DNA of 64,000 nt, taken from Nyssa sinensis (taxonomy: Eukaryota > Streptophyta > Magnoliopsida > Cornales > Nyssaceae). Shown here in pieces: positions 35,433 through 46,783 of this stretch. Every line of letters begins with the position of its first letter. Position 1 is the first letter of the stretch. The notes beneath the pieces were generated by a model. It saw only the letters and a program-made list of their open reading frames with translations. It was not told the DNA's origin and searched no databases. The stretch is taken from contig CM018041.1 in assembly GCA_008638375.1 (NCBI GenBank), positions 17,630,453 through 17,694,452 of the forward strand, in the 5' to 3' direction. The translations under genes and the position numbers were made by a program.

Positions 35433-35451
35433 CTTTGCATTAAATGCAAAG
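35433..35451. promoter_or_regulatory. 19 bp palindrome, copy in the 3' LTR
   Basis: CTTTGCATTAAATGCAAAG, perfect apart from the central base, as at 14403 and 42488. Confidence 0.6.
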
Positions 35452-35811
35452 TTAACATTGTGTATTATATATATATATATATATATATCACATCACTCAT
35501 GCCACACATACCAACCCAGTGACTACACACACACACGGCACACACAACAGTGCATACACATGCACACGCAATCTGCTATATACATATATACATATATACA
35601 TACCTAAACACTGACACCTATATATATATATAATACACACCCATAATACATGTACACATTTAATTATATTTTTAAATATACCTCTATTTATATATACACC
35701 TATACACATCACACAATTCATTTCTTAATAATAATAAAAAAAAAAATATTCCATTCCAATCAATAATATCTTATTGATTTATTCATTCATTTTTTTTTTC
35801 AAGTCATTACA

Positions 35812-35847
35812 TCCTTCCCTCCTTAAAGAAATTTCGTCCCGAAATTT
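35812..35847 (-). promoter_or_regulatory. Polypurine tract and hairpin of TR-GAG element
   Basis: The minus strand reads the AAATTTCG-GGA-CGAAATTT hairpin (35847-35829) and then AAGGAGGGAAGGA up to the LTR at 35811. It is the same arrangement as at 14057-14092 in element A. Confidence 0.85.
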
Positions 35848-36837
35848 AAATGAATTACTTCTTTGACAAAATTCAAAAAGAGTAATACGAAGTATCATGG
35901 TGACATGGAGACGCGTAGCCTTACCTATAGATCATTAACCTCCCCCTCAGCCAGGCGATGTGGGATGTATTACCCCCTCCCATTACTCTCTCCCCCCAAA
36001 GGGACTTTGTCCGCTTGGGCGACGTGCAGCGATGTGTAGATATCTCTACACTCCCTGCCAGGGTCTGGTCCTGATCCTATCTATAACGGCCTACTCCCCA
36101 TGGCATAACTTATAATGAAATTCTCAAAATGTGTTGTCTCACCAATGCCAATCTCCTAAATTCATCCAAACCTCACGGACCACCTCGATAATTCAACACA
36201 GTAATAAAAATAAATGAAAATGCTCAATGTTCACAAGGACACCTCAAAGTCTCCCACACACTTGTTGACCATCTAACAAATCTCGAATTAAGCCATGAAA
36301 TCACCTAGTGATTTATCACAATGGCATCATCCGTACATCACCCATACCACAATGCAATTCAATAATCCATTTTCCAACAATTTAATCATAAAACTTTAAA
36401 CAGTTTACCAAGGTTCGAAAGAACAAAACACTAGTTAAACTCTTTACCAATTTAAAGCATGAACATGCATCAATCCTCACTCATATGTGTTTAAACACAC
36501 GTACATAAAAACATGTTTAAATATTCTCTTATGTATGCGTTAATAGCAGTCAGTCTATATATAAAATCATAGCCACTGTATTATACAGGTACTAAACTAG
36601 CATACTCACATATAAAATCAACAAGCGACATCCAATAGCTAACATGTAGCCTACCACATATGCACCTAAATATTCAAATCCATCTCAAGAATATACAAAT
36701 ACATGAATAAGCATGGCAAACATGAATGAATGAGATGCACTAAAATCTATCAATATGCTAGTCCATGAATTAAAAACAAGGGATATACCTCGAATCGTAG
36801 GAGGTCCAGAAGTAGGTGCCTCAGGTGCGGCTACTGC
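35848..36837 (-). mobile_element. Spacer X of TR-GAG element
   Basis: About 1 kb without protein homology, between gag and the polypurine tract. The stretch 35880-36400 aligns with 8640-9100 (plus strand) of element A. In a full element this place would be occupied by pol. Confidence 0.75.
35925..35966 (-). promoter_or_regulatory. USE-like ATCCCACATCG with CTATAG downstream
   Basis: The minus strand has ATCCCACATCG (35966-35956), an exact match to the plant snRNA upstream sequence element RTCCCACATCG. CTATAG (35930-35925) follows, with the T of TATA 26 bases after the element. The arrangement is conserved with 9049-9092. The TATA part is weak, so this is tentative. Confidence 0.35.
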
Positions 36838-38165
36838 CTAAACGCGACTCTGGGTGGTCTGGTTCTGCCTATCCCCCTCTCTCTGTCCAGGGGTCCTGAC
36901 GCTCTGCACCGAAGGTGTAGGCTGAAAACGTGGCGCGAGGGATCCGTAGTCTAACTGTGGTAGGGGCAAAGATGTCTGAATGGGCTGATAATGAGGCAGC
37001 CTCTGCAAGCCTTGTGAAGTTTGCCCCTGAGGACAGTTGGCCTTGACATGGCCAATCTGGTGACAAGTATAACAGAGCTGAGGAGCTCTCCACCCCTGAC
37101 TCTGTGCCTGAGGTGGAAATGACATCTGGACCGATCCGGCTCCTTGTCACTGACTAGGGTCTCTCTAGGGGCAATTGGCGAACCTATGGTCAGGATGTCC
37201 ACATAGAAAACAAGTAATGGGTCCTTGGGGTGCCTGTGCAGAAAAAGTACTAGTCCGGTACCTCTTCGGGGTCTCTTACTAGTGTAGACTGGGACAGATG
37301 TAGGAGCCTTTACTGTAGTCGCCCTACTCTGTTCCCGAGATTCTCTAATCCCTCTAAGGCCAGCCAACTCTCTCTCAACTCTCGTGGCCCTGGTCACTGC
37401 CTCCTTATAGGTTTCTATAATGTGACCTGCCAGCTTCTCTCTGATAGAGGTTTTCAGCCCTTAGAGGAAATGGTAAACCCTCAACTCCTCCTCTCCAACG
37501 ATCTGTAAGGCAAACCTCCCCAATGTAGTGAAACGGGACTCATACTGGGTCACCGTCATGTCCCCTTGGAGAAGTGTCTCAAACTCCTCTCTAAATCCAA
37601 TCTTGGCAATCCGTGGAAAATAGTGGTCATTGAACATGGCCACAAGTGCGTCCCATCCCTCACCAAATCTGTCGATCCTGCCAGCGGTAAATTGCCACCA
37701 CTGGTTGGCCAAGTCTGTAAACTGGAAGGTGGCACATCGAATCCTCAAGTGTGGTTCAATAATCCCTTGGGAGTCTAGAATCTGGGTGATCTGCCTCAGC
37801 CACTCCTCAGCAACCAACGGATCAGGCTGTCCGGCAAATGTGGGAGGCCTCATCCTCTGGAACACCTTCATCACGAAGGTATCCCGTGTCTCCCCACTGG
37901 TAGGTCTCGCCTCTTGGATAGCCTTCTGGATAGCGCGAAGGCACTCTTGAAACATGGCCGCCATGTCTCTGGCGCTAACAGTCTGCTTCATCTCCTCTAC
38001 TAGAGCCAGGGCAGGTGCTGGTACAGGAGCAGGAGCAGCAGCCTCCTCTGCTGTGCTATGCTCAAGAGTAACGGCTCTAGGTCTACCACGCCGAGGTAGG
38101 GCAACTACCCTAGGCCTACCCCGCCTAGATGGTCCAGCTCTCACAGGAGCTCGTCTCGGTGGCAT
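36838..38165 (-). pseudogene. Gag polyprotein pseudogene of TR-GAG element (Tekay/Del-like)
   Basis: I place the start at ATG 38165-38163 (MPPRRAPVRAG), after which the N-terminus is Arg/Pro-rich and basic. The capsid (Retrotrans_gag) domain follows: FQRMRPPTFAGQPDPLVAEE, ATFQFTDLANQWWQF, FPRIAKIGFREEFETL and YESRFTTLGRFA. TAA at 37461-37463 stops it, but the same frame reads on (IREKLAGHIIETY). A frameshift near 37230-37290 leads to two CX2CX4HX4C zinc knuckles, CFLCGHPDHRFANC (about 37212-37171) and CYTCHQIGHVKANC, separated by stops TAG (37165-37167) and TGA (37147-37149). The frame ends at TAG 36838-36840. Gag would form the virus-like particle; this copy cannot make a full one, so any recent movement needed gag from elsewhere. 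Confidence 0.92.
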
Positions 38166-39286
38166 GATTCTACAAGTCCAAGAAAAAGATATTAGCACCT
38201 CCCTTCACATATTATACATAGATATTCAGACGAATACTAAACGTGTACTTGCCAACAACTTACACTCCACAAGTAATGAATATAACATGTTATAACACTT
38301 GCCTAATCAATACCTACATAACTAACGTCAACGATTCCCACCCATTGGTTACTTTAAACAATTTATACTGAGTTCTGACATCGTCTTTAGTAAAGAACGA
38401 ATTTATTTAAACAATACGATATAAGCATACTCTAGTCACGCTAGTGTTCAACTAGCCTATCAATACTCAACCCTAAGTGAATGCTATTAGAAAATAAGAC
38501 CTTTTCTTTCATAAATAGGGTTTACCACAAGGACATCTCTAAAATTTCAAAGGTAAGCACTCGGAGTCTCCATCATCCAATCCATACACAAAAAGCTCCA
38601 CAAGTCTAGATTCCTATTTTAACATTTTAAGGTCTTGACGTGTCTTTTATTATTTCTTACTTTTATAGCTAGGTAATAATCCTTCATGGATCACAGCTCC
38701 TTTTGTTATTGGCTGATGGGGCGCCATCCATCAACTGTAACGCAAGACCTGAGACCAATCCAGTCTGTATAAATATCATAATCATAATACTATAATCCAT
38801 GAAAATTGGTTACTAACCTAGCACACATATATAAAATCAACAGCTAACACATAAACATGCAATTATACAATCCATTCCAAGAACACGCAAATACATGTGG
38901 GAACACACCCAACTAGGCATATAACCAAGTCCACGGTCTATCTCATAAATAACTAGGTATACGACCTATAATATAGATAACTAGGTGCATAACTTATCCC
39001 ATAAATAACTAGGCATACGGCCTATTGTATAGATAATTAAGTGTACGACCTACATCTCAATAACTAGGCACATAGCCTATTCCGTAAGGTATACAGTCAT
39101 GCATTTCTAATCTCAGCCAACCACCCCATCAAACAATTCACAGGCTCCCTATCTATCGGGAAATCAAGTATAGCGTACACTCGTGCACACCCGTGCAACA
39201 CGCGCATATAAAATATACTACCCAAACTCTCCCAACTAAACTGAAAGTCTAAACTCATCCCACTGTCCCTAGGTATTCGAACCTAG
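38166..39286 (-). mobile_element. 5' leader of TR-GAG element
   Basis: Non-coding DNA between primer site and gag. It contains five or six imperfect ~30 bp copies of an 'aactaggcatacg(g/a)cctat' unit at 38911-39085. No open frame of note was found. Confidence 0.65.
38911..39085. repeat. ~30 bp imperfect tandem repeat in the leader
   Basis: Units contain (T)AACTAGG(C/T)(A/G)(T/C)A followed by CCTAT(T/A). Five to six diverged copies sit in tandem. Confidence 0.75.
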
Positions 39287-39298
39287 GCTCTGATACCA
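39278..39298 (-). other. Primer-binding site, initiator-Met tRNA type
   Basis: The minus strand reads TGGTATCAGAGCCTAGGTT starting at 39298, three bases after the LTR end at 39302. TGGTATCAGAGC pairs with the 3' end of plant initiator-Met tRNA. Confidence 0.92.
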
Positions 39299-40078
39299 TG
39301 TTGTCACGCCCCGAATTCCAGCGAAGCCGTGGCGCGACTGACGAGACGAAAGGAAAATAAAATAATAAAGAAATAAAGAACAATTTAACAGATTCAACCC
39401 AAACTTACATTCATTTCCTTTAATGTACATCTATATAAAGCACAATCAATAAAAACATTCAACATGTCATTCGAGCTTAAGCCCTACATCACAAAATATG
39501 CCCTCATGGACCAAATATCCTCCTAAGCTCATTTCTCCTCCACCTTGTAAGACTTCCTCAAGTCTCAAGTGCCGGGAGCGTCATCTGAAATGTTTGTCCC
39601 ATGAATGGGTCAATTCAACTGCTGGTACAATATAATGCTAATGCAAGAAACAAAATTAAAGGCGTGGCATGTGCAAGTGTACTATTATATCTACATGGCT
39701 TTCAACATCATGCATACAATGTACTAGCAATAATTTATATGTCATCCAACTCATTAACATGATCTAAGGTGTGGCATGTGCAAGTGTACATTCATCTCTA
39801 CATGCATTCTAAATCATCCATGCAATGTAATAATAATAATCCACATACTTTCCAAATCGTCCATGCCATATAATAGCAATAATCCACATGCCATCCATAT
39901 TATCCATGCAATGTAGTAACGATAATCCACATGCTTTTCAAATTGTCCATGCCACGTAATAGCAATAATCCACATGCCATCCATATTATCCATGTAATGT
40001 GGTGACAATGCCCATGAAACACCCACACCACTCTATGCCACAACCATGTCAAATCTATGTCATGTCCATGTCAACTCA

Positions 40079-40136
40079 TGTAATGTAATGTAATGTAATG
40101 CAATGTAATCTAATGTAATGTAATGTAATGTAATGT
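40079..40136. repeat. (TGTAA)n-type pentanucleotide microsatellite
   Basis: About eleven TAATG/CAATG/TAATC units; the partner LTR has only about four at 33065-33088. Confidence 0.9.
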
Positions 40137-40336
40137 CCCTTCACGGATCGCTCCCGTTGGTTCGGGTACCAAACACAATATCATGTCCCTTCGCGGATCG
40201 CTCCCGCTGGTTCGGGCACCAAATACAACATCATGTCCCTTCACAGATCGCTCCCGCTGGTTCGGGTACCAAATGCAATACCATGTTCCTTCGCGGATCG
40301 CTCCCGCTAGTTCGGGTACCAAATGCTATATCATGT
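40137..40336. repeat. VNTR, 4 units of exactly 50 bp
   Basis: Units start at 40137, 40187, 40237 and 40287. The first, second and last resemble the three units of the partner LTR; the third is extra. Confidence 0.95.
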
Positions 40337-42383
40337 CCAAGGAATCATACTGTGCCAATATGCTTTGATTCCACCACACCATAATGTAATCTCAATAGAG
40401 CATCATACCCACACATGAAGCATGCTTTAAATGATATGTTACACGATAACATTCAAATCAGAAGATCCTTTCATCAAGGTTACATGCCATACATAGTCCA
40501 TTTAACACATGCCTTAAGTCACATATTTCATAATCCCAACAATTATCAAAATATAATCCACACGTTATGCTAACACATGCGATATACACATAGTTATGAT
40601 CCACATTCATCACCAAACTTTCAACAAGAAAATAAGGAGCACATAAGCATATGAGCAATAAAACAAACATGTGAATCATCAAGTCAATATGGCAATTAAT
40701 CCTAAACTTAATTCTATTTCTTACTTAGCACAATATATCGTACCTGACTGGGTTGATCTCAACCCTAGGATGTAGTGCTTGCTGTGTAGTGAAACTAACA
40801 ATGACGATGTAGAAGGTCAGACCACCTTCTTCTTGCCTCTCAATATCCCTAAAATCATAAAATGTAACTCAGTTCATTTGCTACTTGAATTATGCTATTC
40901 ATCAAATTTATGTCTTTATTTTATGAGTTTCTATTTTTTCAAATTAAACTCTGCTGTTGACTCCGGAACGTTGAATAAAATAGGTTTAGGCTTTCGCAAA
41001 ATTCAATTCGGACATTCGAGCTAAAAAGGGCAAAATGATCATTTTTCACTTTTATGGGTCTTTACATCCCGAGGCCTCTTTTCACAAATCAGACTCTATG
41101 GTTGAGTCCAGAAGGGTTGGAATAATAAAACTCCACTATTTGTTTATTTAATTCGGAGTTCGTTTGACTGCGTTTCAATTCAAGGGTATTTTGGTAATTT
41201 TAAATGTTATTACGGGTCTTTTATTTTTTTTCGGGACCCTGTCTCATAAAACGGACCTTACCATTGGTCTCGGAATGGTCGAGATAGTCAAAATACACTA
41301 ATGACTTGTCCCATTTGGACTCCAGACTATTTTGTGATATTTAATTAATTAAATATAATTAATAAATTAAATAAATTTTAATATTTTATTCCAGAGGGTC
41401 AGATTGTAATTTCCTAAAAGTTCTGGGGTCAAAGTCAGATTCCTGAAAGTTTTGGGGGGTCAAACTGAATTTTACAAAAGTACAAGGGTCAAACCATAAT
41501 TTTCCATTTTTCTATTCTAACCCTGTATAGCCAAACAGTGGCTTATGCCCCCAAACAGGGATAGGATATCCCTATTTCTAATTCAATCCCAGTTTCTATT
41601 TTGTAAACTCGTAACCAAACACCCTTAATTCATTTTTAATTTAAAACATATAGTTGACACGTGGCAGGGCGGGTCGGTCTTGACCCAACCGAACTAATCC
41701 GTACCCGAACCCGACCCAAACCAAACCCTGAACAGTGCCTTCTTCTTCCTGACTTTTCGGTAGGGTAACCCTAGGGTTCCGTCGCCATCTCCAGCGATGG
41801 TGACCTAATTCCGGCACGATTTCATCAATTTTTAAATGCGATTTTCTTCATCTTTTCAAGGGGATCATATATCTCAGGTTTGTTTTTGATTTAGCTCATC
41901 AAATCTCCATGAATAGAGGAAAAACAGAAACTCCGGCCGAAGCTTTTTTGTCAATTTCGTGGTTGTTTCTCAAATGTTTCAACCCCATTTTGACCCCAAT
42001 GTGTTTCTGCATCATAGAGGAACATTTCCTCATTATTTAAACCAAGTTTTAAACAAAAAAACTTTAAAATCGAATTATCTTGGGAAAACCTGCAACTGGA
42101 AGTTTCTCTTTCATTTCTTGGTCCCTTCACTCGATTCTTTTTGCATTAGATCACATTTTTCTTACCCTATAAGGCCCTATAATGTAAATCCACTAACATG
42201 CTTAAAATCTTTAAAAATAGAACAAGATCGTCTCACCTTTTCCTTGAGTTTCCTGGTGGTGTATTCCTCCTCCACTTTTGGACTCCTTCCAATGCTCACG
42301 GCCTCTCAAGCTCGACCTCTCTCCTTCTGATTTCTTCTCTTTTCTCACCCAACGGATACACATATGTATATGTGTATATACCA

Positions 42384-42420
<37 letters not shown>

Positions 42421-42487
42421 AATCAGACCTACTCCCATTGTCCTGACCTGCCCTACTGCTCCAGCCACCCTCCTCCTTCACAATCAG

Positions 42488-42506
42488 CTTTGCATTAAAT
42501 GCAAAG
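42488..42506. promoter_or_regulatory. 19 bp palindrome, copy in the 5' LTR
   Basis: CTTTGCATTAAATGCAAAG, as at 35433-35451. Confidence 0.6.
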
Positions 42507-42872
42507 TTAACATTGTGTATTATATATATATATATATATATATATCACATCACTCATGCCACACATACCAACCCACTGACTTGTACACACACACACGGTA
42601 CACACAACAGTGCATACACATGCACACGCAATCTGCTATATACATATATACATACCTAAACACTGACACCTATATATATATATATATAATACACACCCAT
42701 AATACATGTACACATTTAATTATATTTTTAAATATACCTATATTCATATATACACCTATACAAATCACACAATCCATTTCTTAATAATAAAAAAAAAAAA
42801 AATTTCCATTCCAATCAATAATATCTTATTGATTTATTCATTCATTTTTTTTTTTCAAGTCATTACATCAAC

Positions 42873-43890
42873 ATGTAAGACATAGATAACCTTTTAAGGT
42901 TTATTTTTGGCACCTTGGTTGTCCGGGTCTTTGTCACGAGGTTCGTAACCCTAGTTCTTTTCGAGATGGAATATCACCTCACTTTCTAGGTCTAAGTTCC
43001 TCTTGGACATATTCTCGAAGCTTCTCCTTTTAAATTAAACTTTCAATTTCTTGCTTCAGGACTTGTCATTCATCAGTAGTGTGCCCATGGGATCTGTGGG
43101 ACTCATAATACTTGATCTTATTCCTTCACTTTGTGTCACCTTTCATTCGATCTGGCCATCGGATGTCCTCCCAAGACTGTAAGTGATGCATAATGTGCCG
43201 TAGAGAGCATTCATAGGTGTAAAAGTGTTGAACTGCCTAGAAGATGAGCTCTCTTTCCCTTTAGACCTTGACTCCTTCCGATCTCCCTAATTATTAGGAC
43301 TGCACATCCTCTTCTTATGTTCATTTGCTGTCTTCTTTGGAAGAAGATTCTCTTTCTAGGGTTGTTCCCTTATGTCTTTTAAAGAGTTCTTGATGTTTCC
43401 AAGGGTTATATATTTTTTCACCTTCAGTAAAAGCCATGTCATGTTGGCAGGGGTTTTGTATGAGAATAATTGAATCTTTTGGGCTGCAGAATAGATGTTA
43501 GGGTGACCATGGTGAATCTGCCTTCACACCCTTCTATAGTACTTAATATATTATTGATCTGTGTGATATAGTCCCTCAATGTCTTCCCATTACTTTGTTT
43601 CAAAGTGAGTAGGTAATCTGGATATTTATCTGAGCCTCTTGTTTGTTATAAATCTATTAACAAACTTTTGGCTTAGATTTATAAAGGAAGATGTTGATTT
43701 TGGAGGGAGATAATATAACCATTCCAAGGCTGTACCCTTCAGACTCGTGATGAAAGCCTAGCACATAAGAGTGTCATTTTTACCATGAAAGGTCATAGTA
43801 TGATGAAAGTGTGTCAGATGATCTACCGGATTAGTCTCAAACTTTTTAAAGAGACCATATCTTTTTAAAATTTCCACACCTTTGAAGAAA
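42873..43890 (-). pseudogene. Gag remnant of element C (Ogre/Tat-like Ty3/gypsy)
   Basis: Minus-strand frames read TFHGKNDTLMC, FITSLKGTALEWLYYLPPKS, SQKFVNRFITNKR, then IEGCE, KTPANMTWLL, and finally RKESRSKGKESSSSRQFNTF with TPMNALYGTL. This is the capsid domain and basic tail of gag in plant Ogre/Tat-type elements. There are many stops. The protein text continues into the gag-protease linker at 32288 once the TR-GAG insertion is removed. The start is lost near 43890. Confidence 0.85.
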
Positions 43891-45278
43891 CATAACATCA
43901 TAATCAGTGGCTACCAAAATGCAACCTACAAGTTGTCAAGGGTACCTTTGCTATTAATAAAAGGGTAATGCTATTGTAAATTCGAGTGTATATAAGACAG
44001 GACACTATATTTTAATTATTGGATAATTTAAAGATTAAATTTTCCTTTATCTCAATCACTTTATCTCTAGTTCCTAAACCATCTAATTATTAAAATATCA
44101 TGTATTATATGTACTCAAGCTTAAAGTAACATTACCCCTAACATATTTCATTTATAATTTTTATGCGGAATGATTTGGATGATTTTGAAGATTCAAACTT
44201 TGTACACTTAACTGTGGGCATGTTTCTCAAATTGTGGACACCATTAAACGAGCGAAGTTTGAATCTTTTCCATTTATGTTAGCAATTTTCTAATTCTTGA
44301 AATAAAAAAAAGAAAAAAAAAAAAGATGCTAGTCAATGGGCTTGGCCACCTACCTGAAACACCAACACACTTGGATTGAAGAAATTAGAAGAAAAGAGAA
44401 TGGAGAGGAGTTTATTTTATGGGAAATTCTTCTATCCATACAGGTGATTTTCTATTTATCATTCATCCCAAGTTAATCCTCATTAAAATTTGTCCATTTT
44501 AGATGCTGAGTGGGACAAAGAGAGGTTACATAGGTATATTGATTTAGAGAGAGAGAGAGAGAAGGAAAATTAAGCCGGTAAATTATCTTAACATGAGAGC
44601 AACTAGCAAATTTCATACAAATAACGTGGTTAGGGACATCTATTTGGATTTCTGTAATGAATTTTTGGCTTCAAATCATAAATTAAGATGGTATTTCTTA
44701 TCTTAAGAGTAAGTTTGTGCTGCTGCATAGCCTATAGATCTGAGGAAAAGGTACCCAAAATAAGCTCTCAGGTTTTTCAAAACCCAAGTCAGTCATCTTC
44801 AAGGATTGCATCACATTTAATCATGATTTTTGAGGACCCATTTGATTGCAGGTTGCCTGAGACCCTTGCAAGACTGCACCAAGTGATATGTCTGCTATTG
44901 GTGGGTGGAACTTCAACGTACTTGCAAGAGGAGAATGCCAAATCAAAAACAATCAAAATCATATTAGTAGAAGAAAAGAAGAAAGACAAATTATTGCGGC
45001 GGCTTTGAAAGAGAAAATGGTCGATTAAACACCCAAAGAAGGATAGAAAATTAAGAGAACAAAACCGACAATTTGGATTTGATCTTGACATTTAATTCTT
45101 AACATTTGATTATAAGTTTAAAAATTAAAGAAACATAAAAATGTAATATTTATTAATGCTGTTTTTTTTTTCTAAATAACTAAATTTATTGGGAATGTCA
45201 TTTTCAACATTAATCTACAAATTAGATTAATAGTAGACAAGAAATGACCATACAACCTCATTTAGTAACAAACAAAAT
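43891..45278. other. Unassigned AT-rich DNA
   Basis: A plus-strand open frame of about 106 codons (44688-45008) and an overlapping minus-strand frame have no recognisable domain, and base composition gives no support for either. A short GA run lies at 44548-44562. I see no terminal repeats. Confidence 0.4.
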
Positions 45279-45763
45279 GGTAAATTACACTGACCTTTTT
45301 TTATGTTTTTCAAAATTATACTAACCGTCCTTAATTTACATGACAATATACATATACTGCCCCTTCAGTCAATTTTTTCTTCAAAATAACAAAACAACCC
45401 CTTTCATGTTTTATTTTTTTGAATTTTTTAAATTTTGACCATTTTTTTTTTTTCATTTTCCAAATAAATATTGATAAAACCTTAAATTTATTTTTATATA
45501 AAATAATAATAAATAAATTACCTTAAATTTATTTTTATATAAAATAATAATAAAATATTTAAAAAAATTGGTCAAAGTTAAAAAAAACAATTGCACAAAT
45601 AAATAAATAAAAGGGTTGGTTTTGTCATTTGAAAGAAAAAATTGACTTGAGGAGGTATCTGTTTATTGTCACATAAAATAGGGACTGTTAGTGTAATTTC
45701 AAAAATCTCATGAGAGGTCAGTGTAATTGTTAGAAACCTTAGGGGAGGTCAATGTAATTTACC
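45279..45763. mobile_element. Foldback MITE (485 bp) with long terminal inverted repeats
   Basis: The left end GGTAAATTACACTGACC mirrors the right end GGTCAATGTAATTTACC. Similarity continues inward for over 130 bases ('aaaattatactaac', 'gtcaattttttctt', 'acaaaac(c)aacccttt'). The right arm has an extra repeat of the 'attacactgacct' unit. Long inverted ends and small size with no coding capacity suggest a Mutator-type MITE. Flanks AAACAAAAT and CAAAAAATA are similar but are not a clean 9 bp duplication. Confidence 0.75.
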
Positions 45764-46743
45764 CAAAAAATATTCAATTGTTATATGTTATAATTGATTT
45801 TCCTAAAAATATATGTACAAGAAACTCAAAAGGACAAAATCCAACAAATACCCAACAATCACATATATATTACATTATATTGTCGAATAAAATGATTGAA
45901 GAACAAGTGGTAGACCCTTATTGTTCTATGGGTTTAGAGAAAAATAATATAGATGCAATTTAATTGAAAGAAATTATTGAATAAAATCACAGTAAAAAGA
46001 AAAAGCTCTAAAACAAAATTATATTTCAATTTTGCATATAGATATTTTGCAATTTTGAGCAAAAATTGATATCACAGATTAGAATTAGACTTCTTCGTTA
46101 GAGTGGGGAAGAGGGCATTTGTTAGAGTTTGTGTAGGTGTTCAAGAAAGCTTTAAAAACTTCCATATTTTCGTGAACAATAGATGTGAATCGTGACATGA
46201 GGACTTTTTTTTTATTTCCACTAGAATAAGTTGAATGATGTTTTAGCCTTTTAAATGTTCCATACTTTGGTAAAAGAGCTACAAGTGGGACACTTTTTAA
46301 TTGCACACAATAGCATTTTAAAAAAATAAATAAATAAATAGAGTGTAGTAATATTGAATCCTAGGTAAAGGTAATTGTGACAAAGTTTGAAATCAATTGG
46401 GGGCAAAATAAAATTTAAAGGGATATATTTGATTTAAAAAATATATATATTAAAAAAAATTAAATAAAAAAGTTGAGCAGGAAAATTGACCTCGGGCCTT
46501 CATTGGATGTGTCTTTGGTTGGCGGCGTGTTATTGTAAGATGTTAAACTATGTAAGACATCATCATGACTATTAGCATTTGAGGAGACTCAATTTTTGTT
46601 TTGTTTTGTCTATTTCCAATGCAAAAAATAGGGGCAGATAGTGTGTTTAGTTTACCATAGATCTAATGTTTTAAATATGAAATTATACACAAAATACAAT
46701 TATAATCCATAATAAAGGATAATTTATCAATTTAGTTCTTCTT

Positions 46744-46783
<40 letters not shown>

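Larger units (their letters stand above)
32289..35811 (-). repeat. 3' LTR of TR-GAG element (3.52 kb), family N
   Basis: On the plus strand it runs from TGTCACGCCCCGAATTCC to AAGTCATTACA. It carries a VNTR of three 50 bp units, a CACGTG box at 34581, a gggataggatatccc hairpin near 34482, a CT run of 39 bases (35320-35358) and the 19 bp palindrome. On the plus (antisense) strand an open frame of about 127 codons at 34878-35261 has a counterpart in the other LTR. It matches no protein family I know. Confidence 0.92.
32289..42867 (-). mobile_element. Complete TR-GAG-type non-autonomous LTR retrotransposon (10.6 kb), TSD TCAAC
   Basis: Two long LTRs (32289-35811 and 39302-42867) in the same orientation enclose a 3.5 kb interior. 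TCAAC is at 32284-32288 and 42868-42872. In minus-strand order the parts are 5' LTR, Met-tRNA primer site, about 1.1 kb leader, gag pseudogene, spacer X, polypurine tract and 3' LTR. There is no protease, reverse transcriptase or integrase between gag and the polypurine tract. This is the layout described for TR-GAG elements. It is inserted between gag and protease of element C. The first ~285 bases of the two LTRs differ at roughly 13 positions by eye, so the insertion is not very recent. Confidence 0.93.
39302..42867 (-). repeat. 5' LTR of TR-GAG element (3.57 kb), family N
   Basis: Partner of 32289-35811. Differences from it include a four-unit instead of three-unit VNTR, a longer TAATG-type run (40079-40136), a shorter CT run (42389-42419) and scattered substitutions. 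It has a CACGTG box at 41658 and the palindrome at 42488-42506. Confidence 0.92.

Noticed and set aside
36690..36765. A DFSASHSF string after gag on the minus strand that resembles the protease motif D(S/T)GASHSF
   Set aside because: The catalytic glycine is missing, the surrounding frame has stops and no other protease similarity, and the sequence lies in non-coding spacer X. It is treated as coincidence.
40137..40336. Regular 50 bp repeats that could suggest a CRISPR array
   Set aside because: There are no repeat-spacer alternations; whole units are tandem and diverged. The genome is a plant's.
44688..45008. 106-codon plus-strand open frame
   Set aside because: No recognisable domain, a competing minus-strand frame overlaps it, and there are no gene-like signals around it.
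46085..46306. 73-codon minus-strand open frame
   Set aside because: Short, without a domain, and in AT-rich transposon-dense DNA.
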